Notes: generated by a model not told the origin, from the sequence alone. Counted from the stretch's first letter, positions 1 to 9,200 are shown. The stretch: DNA of 19,242 nt from Archangium sp. (GCA_016793585.1 JAEUJR010001043.1:1-19242), one strand, 5' to 3'. Program-made: numbers and translations.

Positions 1-3000
1 CGCGAGCATCGGCGAGGTCTGAACGTCGGCCGGCGTTCCCAACGCGACGAGGCCCAGGTGCAGGCGGGCGAGCGTGATGAAGGTGCGGGTCTTCTGCGCG
101 GGCTCGAGGCTCGGCAGCGTGCGCTCGAGCCAGTCGAGCTCTCCGTCGCGATCGCTGCGGCGGCGCGCGAGGTCGATGGCCATCTGCGCGAGCGCCGGAG
201 TCGGCTGCAGCCCCCACGCCCGCTCGAGCGCTTCGTTGGCGCCGTCGAGGTCGAGTCGCGAGTCACGCAGCAGCTCGGCGCGGCGCACGATGTACTTCGC
301 GGCTTCGTCGGTGCGGCCTTCGTCTTCGCAGACGTCGGCCATGGCGGCGAGCGAGCGCAGCGCTTCGTCGATGCGACCCAGGCCCTCGGCCAGCTTCGCC
401 TCTTCGTTCCAGGCGGCCAGCGCGGCGTCGATGTTGCCCTGCGTGAGCTCGAGCTGCGCGACCTCGACGAGCTCACCCATCAGCTCGGCGGGCCGATTGG
501 CTTCGCGGAGCATGGTGACGGCTTCGGCGCGAACGGTGAGCGGCGCTTCATGCAGCTCGGCGGCGCGACGGTACAGACGCAGCGCGACCTCGATGTCCTG
601 CAGCGAGTCCTTCGACTCGCGGGCGAGGTGAACGAGGCGCTCGGCGGTGCGGGGCGACGCCGACAGCTGCTCGAGGTGCTTCGCGCGCAGCTCGACCGAG
701 GCGCGGCGTTCACCACGGCTGGCGAAGATGCTCGCGAGGCGCTCCACGGCCTGGGTGAGCAGCGGCCGCTCCTGCACGAGCTTCTTCAGCGTGGCTTCGG
801 CGACGCTTGCGTCACCGAGCTGCTCGGCGAGATCGGCCAGGCGCAACATGATGCGCTCGGCGTCGTCGGGGCGGTCGTCGAACGAGAGGCCCGCGACGAG
901 CGCCTGGTGGAGCGGCAGCGCCTCTTTGAGCGCACCGCGCAGATAGAGGGCGTCTGCGAGGCGCTCGAGGTCGTCTCCAGTCGCCGGCTGCAGGGCATGC
1001 GCCGCGCGCAGCAGCTTGAGCGTCGTCTCTTCATCGGAGGCGCGGGTCGCGAGAGCAGCCGCACGACGAAGCGTGGCAGCCGAGGTGGCGCCGGTCTCGA
1101 GGGCCGCGGCCTCTTCGAGCAGGGTCACGGCTTCGACGAACTGGCCTTGCTGCTCGAGCAGGCCGGCGAGGCGGTGGCGCGCGGCTGCGTCGGTCTCGTC
1201 GAGCACCACGAGGCGGCGCAGGGCTGCTTCTCCCGGGCCGGGCAACGACAGCTTGTCGAGGTACAGCGACGCGAGCTCGGCGAAGAGGGGAGCGGCCTTC
1301 GACTTCGGCGTCTGCGCCGCGTCTTGCGCGAGCACCTCGGCCAGGCCTTCCCAGTCGGACAACGAACGCAGGTTGCGCTTGAGGCCGTCGAGCGCCTGCG
1401 GGTGACGAGGAGCGAGCGCAAGCGCCGCTTCCCACGCCGTCACGGCATCGTCGGCAGCGCCGCGCCCCTCGAGCAGGGTGGCGCGTTCGACCAGGGCTTC
1501 GACACGCTTCGCCGCGGGCCCCTGCTTCGACGCCTCGAGCAGTGCCTCTTCAGCGCGGCGGGGCGAGGAGGGGCGCGCGGCCTGAGCGAGGCCGTACCAG
1601 GCGTCGAACCGCTCGGCGGCCGGCAGCGGGAGCGTGACCAGCAGCTCGAACGCCTCGAGGGCCTTCGACGGTTCCTGCGCGCCGGCCCGCGAACGCGCGA
1701 TGGACGAGATGCGGCTCGCCGCGTCGGTGAGCGCTTCGGGGTCGCCCTTCGCGGCACCGATGACGAGGCGCCAGGCGCCGAGCTCGGCGGCTTCGTCGAA
1801 CGACTGACGGCAGAGCTCGGCGAGGCCGCGCAGCAACGGCAGGGGACGCGAAGACGTCTGCGCCGCGTCGACGAGATCGGCCCGCGCGGCGGGCAGGTTG
1901 TTGGTGATGCGGTGCAGCTCGCTGCGACGGGCGAGCAGCTCGGCGCGGGCGTCGCCCTTCGCGGTGAGCACGAGGCGGCCCAGCAGGTCGAGCCGTTCCC
2001 GCGCGGTCGTGTCGTCGGCGGGAATCAGCGAGAGCAGCCGCCCCGCCGCCCACTCGTCGTCGGGCACCTCGGTGAGAATGCTGCGCAGCGCATCCATCGC
2101 GGCCTGCGTGCGGCCGAGCGTGAGCGCGCCTTCTGCGTACTCGCGCCGCGCCGAGGTGCGGCCGTTGCCTTCGAGGCGCGGCCAGAGCTCGGCGAGCAGA
2201 TCGACCAGCGGCTCGAGAGCGCCAGCGCGGCGGTGCAGCTTCCCCAGCTCGAGCTGCGCGTCGAGGTCGTCGGGGCGTTGCGCGGCGTACTTCGCGAGCA
2301 GCCGGCGCGCGGCGTCGGTCTGGCCCGACTTGAGCGCAGCGAACGCGGCCTGCCGGGTGAGCGTGACGCGGTCGAGCTCGAGCGCAGCGACGTCGGCGTC
2401 GTTCTCGTCGGCGGCGAGCACCACCTCGAGGTCGGCCATCGCCTCGCGGGGGTTCAGCGTCTCGGCCAGCTCGGCGCGGCGCAGGCGGGCGGGAACGTAC
2501 GAGGGGTCCTGCTCCAGCGATTGGGCGAGCAGCGGGCCTTCGCGCGGCGTGTCGCGCACGAGCGAGGCAGCCTTGAAGGTGAAGCGCGCCGACTCACGGG
2601 GATCTTTCGCGACCTGCGCACGGCGGGCGTACAGCCTCGACGCTTCGGCCGCACCACCACGCTCGAGCTCGAGCTTCGCCATCGCCTCGAGCACTTCGCG
2701 GGCGCTCTCGCCGGTGGGCGACGCATCCAACGCCGACGTCAGGCGCAGCATCGCGCCCGTCGCATCGCCTGCAGCGAGCTGGGTCTGCGCGGCCTTGAAG
2801 AAGAGCGGCGCGGCGTCGTGGGCGCGGCCGGCCTGCAGCAACGCCTGCGCGCGAGAGGCCCAGAGGTCGGTGAGCTCGCGGGTGAAGCGGCCTTCGACGT
2901 AGAGGGCCTCGAGGCGGCCCGAGAGCTCGTCGTCGAGGCGGCGGAGCGGGAACGCGAGCGCGTAGTTCTCTCGAGCAGCGTCCTTGTCTCCGAGCAGCTC

Positions 3001-5637
3001 ACAGGCACGGCCGAGGCGGGCGCGCACTTCGGCGAGCTTCTCGGGCGGAGCGTGTTTCGGCAGCAGCGCGAGCGTGTCTTCGAGGGCCCGGCGCGCGTTG
3101 GGTGCTCGCTCGAGGCGCAAGCAGAGGTTCGCGAGCTCGAGCAGCGCGTTCGGGTCGGGGTGGAGCCGCGCCGCTTTCTCGAGCGCGACCAACGCCTCCC
3201 CTGCCCGGCCGAGGCGAACGTCGAGCACCTGACCGAGTTCGCGCAGCGCTGCAGCTGCGAGCCGTTTGTCGCCAGCGGCCTCCGATGCCTTCGCGCGCTG
3301 CTCGAGGGCCCACGCGAGGCCAGCCATGTCGCTGCGACGACGCTCGAGGGCGGCGAGCTCACCCAGCACGGGAAGATCTTCGGGCTCGACGCGCAGCACT
3401 TCGCGGTACGCGTGTACGGCGAGGTCGAGATCGAACGCGAGGTCGCGCGCCGCGACGGCGAGGCGGCGGTAATAACGAACGCGCTCCTTCGGCTCGGGCG
3501 TGAGCTCGGCGAGGGCGCGCAGCGAGCGGCACAGCTGGCCACCATCGCGACGGCTCTCGGCCAGCGACAACATGCCTTCGAGCGCGAGGCGGTTCTTCGG
3601 GTCGGCTTCGAGCGCCTGAGACAGCAGCCGTTCGGCGCGCTCCGGTTGACCGAGGCGGCCACGGTACAGCTCGCCCGCTTCGGCCCAGAGCGCCGCGCGA
3701 CGGAGCGGATCGTCGATGACCGCCGCGGCCTTCTCGCACGCGTCGGCGAGCTCGACGGCTTTGCCCGCAGCGCGGAAGTACGGGAGCAGCTCGTCGAGCG
3801 CCGCCGCGTCGGTCGGGTCGAGGGCGAGCGCCAGCTCGAGGTGATCTCTCGCGCGCGCCGGCTCTCCCAGCTTCGTCTTCAGCAGGCGAGCGAGCGCGTG
3901 GTGCGACTGGTGGGCGGCGGTGCGCAGCGCAGGCGACGACGGCGAAGGCCCGGCGAGCTCGATGGCCTGCTGGTAGCCCGAGACGGCCTCCTGCACCTTG
4001 TTGAGCGACTCCGAGACGCGCGCAGCGAGATAGAGCGGCTCGGCGTCTCCTGGCAGCAGCGACGCCGCCTCGCGATACCGGAGCAGCGCGTTCTCGGGCT
4101 GCTTGAGCCCCGACTCCCACACGCGACCAGCGAGCAGGTTGGCGCGGCCGATGCGATCGACTTCGTGGCGACCGAGCGCGACCTCACGCAGCCGATCGAG
4201 GGCCTTGATGGCGCGAAGGTGTTCACCCGAGCGGAAGCACAGCTCACCCAGCTGCAGCAGCGCTTCGGGGTGGTCGGGCGCGAGGCGAAGGGCCGCTTCA
4301 CAATGCAGCCGTGCTCCGGCGATGTCGTCTTCGGTCTCGGCGCACAGGCGCGCGAGCTGAACGTGCGCATCGGCGGCCTCAGCCGGTTCACGGGCGAGCG
4401 CCGCGAGGCGACGGTACGCGCGAATCGCGCCCGCACGATCCTTCGCCTGGTCAGACGCGCGCGCGAGCGCCTTGAGCGACGGCAGGTGGTCGGGCTTGAG
4501 GCCCAACATCTCGTGCAGCGCGCGCACGGCCATCTGCGGAGCCGCGTCACGCGACGATCTCGCCGCCGCTTCGGCCGAGAAGAACGCGCCCGCTTCTTCC
4601 TGGTGCTTGCGCGACAGGTTGCAGAGCGCGAGGAACCGCTCCGAGGCGCGGGCGAACTCCCCACGCTTCTCGCGAACGACGGCTTCGGCCCAGATGGCGG
4701 TGGCGCTCTTCTCACGGCGACGCGCGAGTGAGGCCGCGATGTCGAGCGCGAGCTCGTGCGCCTGCGGGTCGGCCACCAGCAACGTCAGCAGCCGCTCCAC
4801 CGCGAACGGGTGGGCCTCGGTGGCGTCTCCCAACCGCAGATACGCCTGACGGGCTTCTGCCAGCTTTCCCTGCGCGACCAGCTCTTCGGCGTCGGCGAAC
4901 GCGCGCGCCCCTTCGAGCGTGAGCAGCAGCTCTTCGTCGAACGCAGCTGGCGGCGGCAGCCCGCCCGACGAGAAGCGCAGCCGAACGCCCTTCGACGACA
5001 CCAGCGCTTCCGACAGCCGCGCCTGATCGAGGGTGGGCATCTTGTAGCCACGGCCCACCGCGGCCTGCTCGACGAGCTGAGGCAGAATCTTCGTGGTGAA
5101 GCCGTTCGCGCCGCGCCGCTCGACGTCAGGCAAGAGCGACAACGACTTGATGGCCTCGCTCACCAGCGCGGGAACACGCGCCGCGGCGGTGGTGCTGAAC
5201 GAGTAGAATCGAACGTCGTAGAAGTAGACGGCCAGCGAATCGCCATCGCCGTCGAAGGCCACCTTGAAGGTGAGCGGCGCACGCTCGGGCCCACGCAGCC
5301 GCGCCTGCACCTCGAGCGAGCCAGGCCGGAAGTGCAGCTTCACGTCGTCGAGTTCGGGCAGCTTGCCCGCGACCGACTGCACCGCGCGCTGAATCACGTC
5401 GGCGCTCACCGACAGCTCGAGCAACCCGAAGTCGAGCTTCTTCTTCTGGTACTTCGCCGCGCCGCCCGACACGTTCAGCGGGAACGTCACGTCGGGAATC
5501 GACAGCGCGAAGTCGACGATCTCCACGCCCGGCGTCAACGTCACCGCAGGGAAGCCGACGTACGCGCGGCGATCGAGCAGCCGCAGCTCGGGGCCGGGCG
5601 TTCGGGCGCTCGAAGATGTGGTGTCTCTCTCAGCCAT
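1..5637 (-). CDS. Giant tetratricopeptide-repeat (TPR) protein, C-terminus cut by window edge
   Basis: An uninterrupted minus-strand frame runs from the ATG at 5637 to the left edge, giving 1,879 residues and no stop, so the protein is truncated by the window. Residues 1 to about 235 are not TPR. They look like a mixed alpha/beta domain with several strand-like stretches and no signal peptide or membrane segment. From about residue 240 to the edge the sequence is a long series of helical pairs with TPR spacing (A/G/Y/A/P pattern, for example G-x4-A-x2-Y then A-x3-P), rich in Ala, Leu, Arg and Glu. TPR arrays form superhelical protein-binding scaffolds; the partner cannot be told from sequence. 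No convincing Shine-Dalgarno site precedes the ATG, but this is the first ATG of the frame. It is divergent from the peptidase gene. TPR class is fairly certain; specific role unknown. Confidence 0.85.
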   Translation of the reverse strand, partial: MAERDTTSSSARTPGPELRLLDRRAYVGFPAVTLTPGVEIVDFALSIPDVTFPLNVSGGAAKYQKKKLDFGLLELSVSADVIQRAVQSVAGKLPELDDVKLHFRPGSLEVQARLRGPERAPLTFKVAFDGDGDSLAVYFYDVRFYSFSTTAAARVPALVSEAIKSLSLLPDVERRGANGFTTKILPQLVEQAAVGRGYKMPTLDQARLSEALVSSKGVRLRFSSGGLPPPAAFDEELLLTLEGARAFADAEELVAQGKLAEARQAYLRLGDATEAHPFAVERLLTLLVADPQAHELALDIAASLARRREKSATAIWAEAVVREKRGEFARASERFLALCNLSRKHQEEAGAFFSAEAAARSSRDAAPQMAVRALHEMLGLKPDHLPSLKALARASDQAKDRAGAIRAYRRLAALAREPAEAADAHVQLARLCAETEDDIAGARLHCEAALRLAPDHPEALLQLGELCFRSGEHLRAIKALDRLREVALGRHEVDRIGRANLLAGRVWESGLKQPENALLRYREAASLLPGDAEPLYLAARVSESLNKVQEAVSGYQQAIELAGPSPSSPALRTAAHQSHHALARLLKTKLGEPARARDHLELALALDPTDAAALDELLPYFRAAGKAVELADACEKAAAVIDDPLRRAALWAEAGELYRGRLGQPERAERLLSQALEADPKNRLALEGMLSLAESRRDGGQLCRSLRALAELTPEPKERVRYYRRLAVAARDLAFDLDLAVHAYREVLRVEPEDLPVLGELAALERRRSDMAGLAWALEQRAKASEAAGDKRLAAAALRELGQVLDVRLGRAGEALVALEKAARLHPDPNALLELANLCLRLERAPNARRALEDTLALLPKHAPPEKLAEVRARLGRACELLGDKDAARENYALAFPLRRLDDELSGRLEALYVEGRFTRELTDLWASRAQALLQAGRAHDAAPLFFKAAQTQLAAGDATGAMLRLTSALDASPTGESAREVLEAMAKLELERGGAAEASRLYARRAQVAKDPRESARFTFKAASLVRDTPREGPLLAQSLEQDPSYVPARLRRAELAETLNPREAMADLEVVLAADENDADVAALELDRVTLTRQAAFAALKSGQTDAARRLLAKYAAQRPDDLDAQLELGKLHRRAGALEPLVDLLAELWPRLEGNGRTSARREYAEGALTLGRTQAAMDALRSILTEVPDDEWAAGRLLSLIPADDTTARERLDLLGRLVLTAKGDARAELLARRSELHRITNNLPAARADLVDAAQTSSRPLPLLRGLAELCRQSFDEAAELGAWRLVIGAAKGDPEALTDAASRISSIARSRAGAQEPSKALEAFELLVTLPLPAAERFDAWYGLAQAARPSSPRRAEEALLEASKQGPAAKRVEALVERATLLEGRGAADDAVTAWEAALALAPRHPQALDGLKRNLRSLSDWEGLAEVLAQDAAQTPKSKAAPLFAELASLYLDKLSLPGPGEAALRRLVVLDETDAAARHRLAGLLEQQGQFVEAVTLLEEAAALETGATSAATLRRAAALATRASDEETTLKLLRAAHALQPATGDDLERLADALYLRGALKEALPLHQALVAGLSFDDRPDDAERIMLRLADLAEQLGDASVAEATLKKLVQERPLLTQAVERLASIFASRGERRASVELRAKHLEQLSASPRTAERLVHLARESKDSLQDIEVALRLYRRAAELHEAPLTVRAEAVTMLREANRPAELMGELVEVAQLELTQGNIDAALAAWNEEAKLAEGLGRIDEALRSLAAMADVCEDEGRTDEAAKYIVRRAELLRDSRLDLDGANEALERAWGLQPTPALAQMAIDLARRRSDRDGELDWLERTLPSLEPAQKTRTFITLARLHLGLVALGTPADVQTSPMLA

Positions 5638-5789
5638 CGGGGATGCGGGACGGGAAGGTACCATCGCAACCGTAAGCGCGGAATTTTTCGCGGTTTTCAG
5701 AACGTGAGAACGAGACTGGAGTCCACGGGCGCAGGGCCTTTCACCACCGCCCTCTCGGAAAGCCTGCGAATCGTCGGCGATCAGCGCAC

Positions 5790-5805
5790 TGGCACAACCG
5801 CTGCT
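5790..5805 (+). promoter_or_regulatory. Candidate sigma-54 (-24/-12) promoter
   Basis: The sequence reads TGGCAC, five bases, then CTGCT. The sigma-54 consensus is TGGCAC-N5-TTGCW, so only the first T of the -12 box differs, and the GG and GC dinucleotides have the canonical spacing. Transcription would begin near 5815-5817, about 27-30 nt before the ATG at 5844. Sigma-54 promoters need an AAA+ enhancer-binding activator; no activator gene or clear enhancer repeat is visible here. A chance match in GC-rich DNA is possible. Confidence 0.45.
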
Positions 5806-5833
5806 CAGGGCTCCCTCACACTCGCAGTTCTTT

Positions 5834-5840
5834 GGGGGAG
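5834..5840 (+). promoter_or_regulatory. Ribosome binding site that selects the ATG at 5844
   Basis: The purine run GGGGGAG ends 3 nt before the ATG at 5844. An in-frame TTG at 5832 would add four residues but lies against this run, so it cannot use it. The ATG is therefore preferred, although the spacer is short. Confidence 0.5.
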
Positions 5841-5843
5841 CAC

Positions 5844-6965
5844 ATGCGAATCGGTCAGGGCGGTGGGGTGGTGCAGGTGGGCGGCGACGAGACGGTGGCG
5901 GCGAGGCGCATTCAAGCGCGCCCTACGCGCGCCGAGGTGAACACGGTCGAGGTCTTCGAGGCGGCCACGGGCGACGTTCCCGTGTCGAAGGCGGGCACGG
6001 TGCAGCAGTCGCGGCAGGCGCTGGTGACGAGCGACGACATCGGGGTGGCGCAGGGCGAGACGAACGCGTGCGGCCCGCTGTCGCTGTGGCTCGCGCTCGG
6101 GCAGTTCGGGCGCGCAACCCAGGACTGGACGCAGCTCGACGCCGAGCTGCGCCCGTGGAGCTTCGGCACCTCCCCCGGCACCCTGCTCGACGGCGCGCGG
6201 TCGCGTGGCCTGCAGGCGCAGATGTACAACCACGGCTCGTTCTTCGACCTCGAGCGCGAGACGCAGGCCGGGCGTGGTGTGCTCGTGATGACCGACGTCG
6301 GCGGCTACGACAGGCCCAACGGCGACATGCTGCCCGGCGATCGGTCTGACTTCGAATCGCACTGGATGCGCGTGACGCGCGCCTGGGAAGACTCCATGGG
6401 CCGGCGGTGGGTCGAGTACGAAAACCCGTGGGGCTCCCGTGAGGTGCTGCGCTTCGAGCAGTTCGAGCTGCTGTGGAAGGACCAGCGGCTCGGCGGCGTC
6501 TCGACGGGCTACGACTGCGCGTACCTGCTGATCGACCGCGCGAAGGCGAAGCCGCTGCCGACGACGACCGCCGATGACGTGCAGGCCGTGATGGCGGTGG
6601 CCGATGGAACGCAGAACCTCGCGCGGGGCATCGACAACCTCGTCACCGGAAAGCTGGTCGCGGGGCTCGGGCGCCTCGCCGCAGGAGCGACCTCGACCCT
6701 GTTCGGCGCCGTCGGCAGCCTGCTCTCGGTGCCGGGGCTCGCGCTGCAACAGGCGGGCGACACGCTGCTCGATGTCGCCGAGCGGGGAATCTCGCAAGGC
6801 GGGCTCGCGGCCGTGGGTGGCGCGCTCGCCGGTGGCGCAGGGCTCGTGGTGCGTGGCGCGGGAATGATCGCGTCGTCGGTGGGCAACGCGCTCGGCTTCA
6901 TCGGCCAGGCCGTCGGCACCATGGTGCAGGGCGCGTTGAACGCGCTCGGCACGCTCTTCCGATGA
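5844..6965 (+). CDS. C39/papain-like cysteine peptidase with glycine-rich C-terminal tail
   Basis: The product has 373 residues and no signal peptide. Seen in sequence: Cys76 lies in an N-A-C-G-P-L-S-L motif, His173 in S-H-W-M-R-V, and Asn194 in Y-E-N-P-W-G. This order and spacing is the Cys/His/Asn(Asp) arrangement of papain-fold and C39-type cysteine peptidases. The first 60 residues are polar and may be a leader or binding segment. From about residue 258 to the end the protein changes character: a run of Gly/Ala/Val/Leu helices with repeated G-x3-G spacing, resembling glycine-zipper or membrane-inserting segments. The ATG is preceded by a GGGGGAG ribosome site and a candidate sigma-54 promoter, and the stop overlaps the next gene (ATGA). 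The peptidase fold is inferred; substrate, activity and any secretion route are unknown. An effector, toxin or processing peptidase are all possible. Confidence 0.65.
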   Translation: MRIGQGGGVVQVGGDETVAARRIQARPTRAEVNTVEVFEAATGDVPVSKAGTVQQSRQALVTSDDIGVAQGETNACGPLSLWLALGQFGRATQDWTQLDAELRPWSFGTSPGTLLDGARSRGLQAQMYNHGSFFDLERETQAGRGVLVMTDVGGYDRPNGDMLPGDRSDFESHWMRVTRAWEDSMGRRWVEYENPWGSREVLRFEQFELLWKDQRLGGVSTGYDCAYLLIDRAKAKPLPTTTADDVQAVMAVADGTQNLARGIDNLVTGKLVAGLGRLAAGATSTLFGAVGSLLSVPGLALQQAGDTLLDVAERGISQGGLAAVGGALAGGAGLVVRGAGMIASSVGNALGFIGQAVGTMVQGALNALGTLFR

Positions 6966-7192
6966 AGCCCTCGGCCGAGCTCGAGCTGGGCTCGCTGCTC
7001 GAGCTCATCGAGACCCACTTGCAGGTCGCGGAGTCGGAGCTGCGGGTGCACGTGCTCGAGCTGTGTCGACGACTGGAGCGGGCGCAGCAGGCGCTCGTCG
7101 ATCTCGAACACCGCGTCGCGGGCCAGGAAGAGCGGCTGCTCGATCTCATGCTCCAGGTGCACACGAATCGACGGGGCACGGAGCCATCGTGA
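6962..7192 (+). CDS. Small coiled-coil protein coupled to the cysteine peptidase gene
   Basis: This 76-residue product starts at an ATG overlapping the peptidase stop codon (ATGA, 4 nt), which suggests translational coupling and a functional partnership. Residues 5-65 are almost entirely helix-forming, with Leu, Val and Ile at heptad-like positions and many Glu, Arg and Gln, so a dimeric coiled coil is likely. It has no signal peptide, membrane segment or cysteine pair. The family is not recognised. From context it could be a chaperone, adaptor or inhibitor for the upstream protein, perhaps shielding its hydrophobic tail; this is inference. The coding call is supported by the overlap, matching base composition and clean helical periodicity. 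Confidence 0.6.
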   Translation: MKPSAELELGSLLELIETHLQVAESELRVHVLELCRRLERAQQALVDLEHRVAGQEERLLDLMLQVHTNRRGTEPS

Positions 7193-7243
7193 CGGCGCCG
7201 TTCGACACGACGAGGCCCACGCCGCGGACTAGAACGTCAGCCC

Positions 7244-8467
7244 ATGCGCCTCCCCGCTCTGCTGTGTGCCCTGCTCTCGACCACCGCGCTCGCCGACTTC
7301 GGCTTTCCCGACTGGGTGAAGTTTCCACCGCAGGTGGGCCTCGCCGAGTCACAGGAGCTCGTCGAAGAGACCTTCGCCGACGTCGAGCTTCCCCAGGCGT
7401 CGGGCAAGAGCACGGTGCGCGGCCACCACTGGACACGGTGGCTGCTCTACACGCCGGCGGCTGGAGAGAAGGCGCTCGGCTTCTACAACGGCAGTGAGGA
7501 GCGCATCGCGAAGGCGCTCGCGGCGTCGTTCAAGGCCTCGGGCTGGACGACGCGCTACGAGCACCCGGAGCACACCGCGTTCACGCTCACGCAGAAGCGC
7601 GGCGCGAAGGAGTGGAACGCCACGGTGAGCATCGAGGGCCCGACCGGCCAGCTCAGGTATGCAGTCGTCGAGCTCGGCGGAACGCCCACGGCGCTGACGC
7701 TGAAGGCGCCGGGGAAGAAGCCCGAGACCATCAAGAGCGACCAAGACCTGCCATGGCTCACGCCGCCTCCCGGCAGCACGCGCACGAGCGAGGGCCACGC
7801 CGACGACCCGCTCGACGTCACGCCACCTGGCCGTGGAGACGACGTTCAGCTCGTCGGCAACGGCGCCTTCCGCCGTGCCTACAAAGGCCCGAAGACCCTC
7901 TCGGGCCTCGACTTCACCCTCGCCTATCGCGCCGCGCTCTCGGCCGCGGGCTGGACCGTGCTGTGGCCGACGAAGAACGAAGACCTCGGCAAGGTGATCG
8001 CGCACTACACGAAAGACGGCCGCGACGTCTGGGCGGTCGCCGACTACGAGTACGGCGCGAACCTGAGCCTGCTCACGACCGACGTCGGCGCCGAAGACTG
8101 GGCCACGAAGCTCACGAAGGAGTGTCAGCTGCCGCTCACCGGCGTCACCTTCGACTTCGACAAAGCGACGCTCAAGCCCGAGTCGACGCCGTTGCTCGAG
8201 AAGGCCGCCGCGACGCTCAAGGCCGTCAGCGGAGACATCGAGGTGCAGGGCCACACCGACAACAAGGGCGACGCCGACTACAACGTGAAGCTCTCGACTG
8301 CGCGCGCGAAGACGGTGCTCGACTGGCTGAAGGCGCACGGCGTGGCGGCCTCGCGGCTGACCTCGGCGGGCTTCGGCATGACGGTGCCCATCGCCGACAA
8401 CGACACCGACCTGGGGCGCGCGAAGAACCGCCGCGTGCAGCTCGTGAAGAAGGGCTGCGCGAAGTAG
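7244..8467 (+). CDS. Exported OmpA-family protein with duplicated N-terminal domain
   Basis: The 407-residue product begins with a signal peptide (residues 1-17, cleavage after A-L-A). Residues about 290-407 form a C-terminal OmpA/MotB-type peptidoglycan-binding domain: a V-T-F-D-F-D start, then G-H-T-D-N-K-G-D, L-S-x2-R-A, and a final A-K-N-R-R-V segment, which supply the Asp and Arg used to grip diaminopimelate. The N-terminal region seems to hold two related units of about 100 residues (roughly 35-140 and 165-280), each with an A-x2-A-(S/A)-G-W-T helix end followed by strands. No N-terminal beta-barrel is evident, and no lipobox is present. It probably anchors an envelope structure to the cell wall in the periplasm. 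It is 51 nt downstream of the coiled-coil gene and converges on the next gene with only 3 nt between stop codons. Confidence 0.85.
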   Translation: MRLPALLCALLSTTALADFGFPDWVKFPPQVGLAESQELVEETFADVELPQASGKSTVRGHHWTRWLLYTPAAGEKALGFYNGSEERIAKALAASFKASGWTTRYEHPEHTAFTLTQKRGAKEWNATVSIEGPTGQLRYAVVELGGTPTALTLKAPGKKPETIKSDQDLPWLTPPPGSTRTSEGHADDPLDVTPPGRGDDVQLVGNGAFRRAYKGPKTLSGLDFTLAYRAALSAAGWTVLWPTKNEDLGKVIAHYTKDGRDVWAVADYEYGANLSLLTTDVGAEDWATKLTKECQLPLTGVTFDFDKATLKPESTPLLEKAAATLKAVSGDIEVQGHTDNKGDADYNVKLSTARAKTVLDWLKAHGVAASRLTSAGFGMTVPIADNDTDLGRAKNRRVQLVKKGCAK

Positions 8468-8470
8468 CGC

Positions 8471-9172
8471 TCAGCGGAACGACGGCGGCTTGCCCTTCGC
8501 GGCGCTCTCGACCCACTTCATCACCGGGGCGATCAGCTTCAGCTGCTTCACCACCTGGCCGACGAGCTTCGGCGACTCGAGCTGCGCGAACGTGGGCTCG
8601 GGGAACGAGAACGCGAAGCCCTTGTGCCGCAGCAACGCTTCGCGCGGGTGCTCCTTCGCCCACGGCTTCGGGACGCGTGTCAGCTGCTGCTGCGACGACA
8701 CGGTGAAGCCCTGCTTCTCGGCCTGCGCCACCGCCTTCGCGAAGGGAGCGCCCGTCTTCTCGTCGGCGACGAGCCTGCGAAAACGCTTCAGCACGAGCGG
8801 CTCCATCATCCACCGGCCGGCGGCGACGAAGGGAGACGGGCCGAACTCGAAGTAGAAGCCGACGCGCTCCATCATGCCGCCCGGGTAGAGCGGAACGATG
8901 CCGCTGATGCTCGTCTTGAACGGCGACTTGTCCTTCGAGAAGCGCGTGTCGCGGTAGATGCGAAAGACCTTCGTCTCGGCCTTCACCGACTGGGGAAACG
9001 TGCTCGCGAGCGCCGCCTTCACCTCGACGAGGAACGCGCGCATCGGTGTCTCCCACAGCGCCTGGTAGTCGGCCTTGTGTTGCTGAAACCACTCTCGGTC
9101 CTGCTTGACCGACAGCACACGGAAGAAGTCGACGCCGCCTTTGGGGAATCCCTCGAAACGCATGGTCGGCAT
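8471..9172 (-). CDS. DUF2461 domain protein (TIGR02453-type)
   Basis: A 233-residue protein that is all one domain, close to the usual 210-230 residues of the family. Recognisable landmarks are W-F-x2-H-K near residues 28-33, P-M-R-x-F-L-x-E-V near 43-51, the conserved [19 protein letters not shown] block at 68-86, G-F-Y-F-E-F near 103-110, and a late H-K-G-F-A-F-S-F-P segment. It has no signal peptide, so it should be cytoplasmic. The family is widespread and has no proven biochemical function. I chose the ATG at 9172; an ATG at 9163 three codons on, or one at 9202 overlapping the divergent start, are also in frame, and none has a clear Shine-Dalgarno site. Confidence 0.85.
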   Translation of the reverse strand: MPTMRFEGFPKGGVDFFRVLSVKQDREWFQQHKADYQALWETPMRAFLVEVKAALASTFPQSVKAETKVFRIYRDTRFSKDKSPFKTSISGIVPLYPGGMMERVGFYFEFGPSPFVAAGRWMMEPLVLKRFRRLVADEKTGAPFAKAVAQAEKQGFTVSSQQQLTRVPKPWAKEHPREALLRHKGFAFSFPEPTFAQLESPKLVGQVVKQLKLIAPVMKWVESAAKGKPPSFR

Positions 9173-9200
9173 CTTGTGCGCGGGTACATTCGAACGCGCC

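Noticed and set aside
5681..5700. AT-rich patch between the divergent TPR and peptidase genes
   Set aside because: It stands out from the GC-rich surroundings and may be part of the TPR promoter, but no -35/-10 pair or clean operator palindrome could be supported.
58..5940. Very long open frames on the plus strand opposite the TPR gene (one of 1,557 codons)
   Set aside because: They lie in the exact codon-for-codon antisense register of the TPR gene. GC-rich third positions remove stops there. The translation is Arg/Gly/Glu low-complexity without domains, while the minus frame gives clear TPR helices.
8468..8470. Three-base gap between the convergent OmpA and DUF2461 stops
   Set aside because: Unusually tight but common in compact genomes; no hairpin was found that would make it noteworthy.
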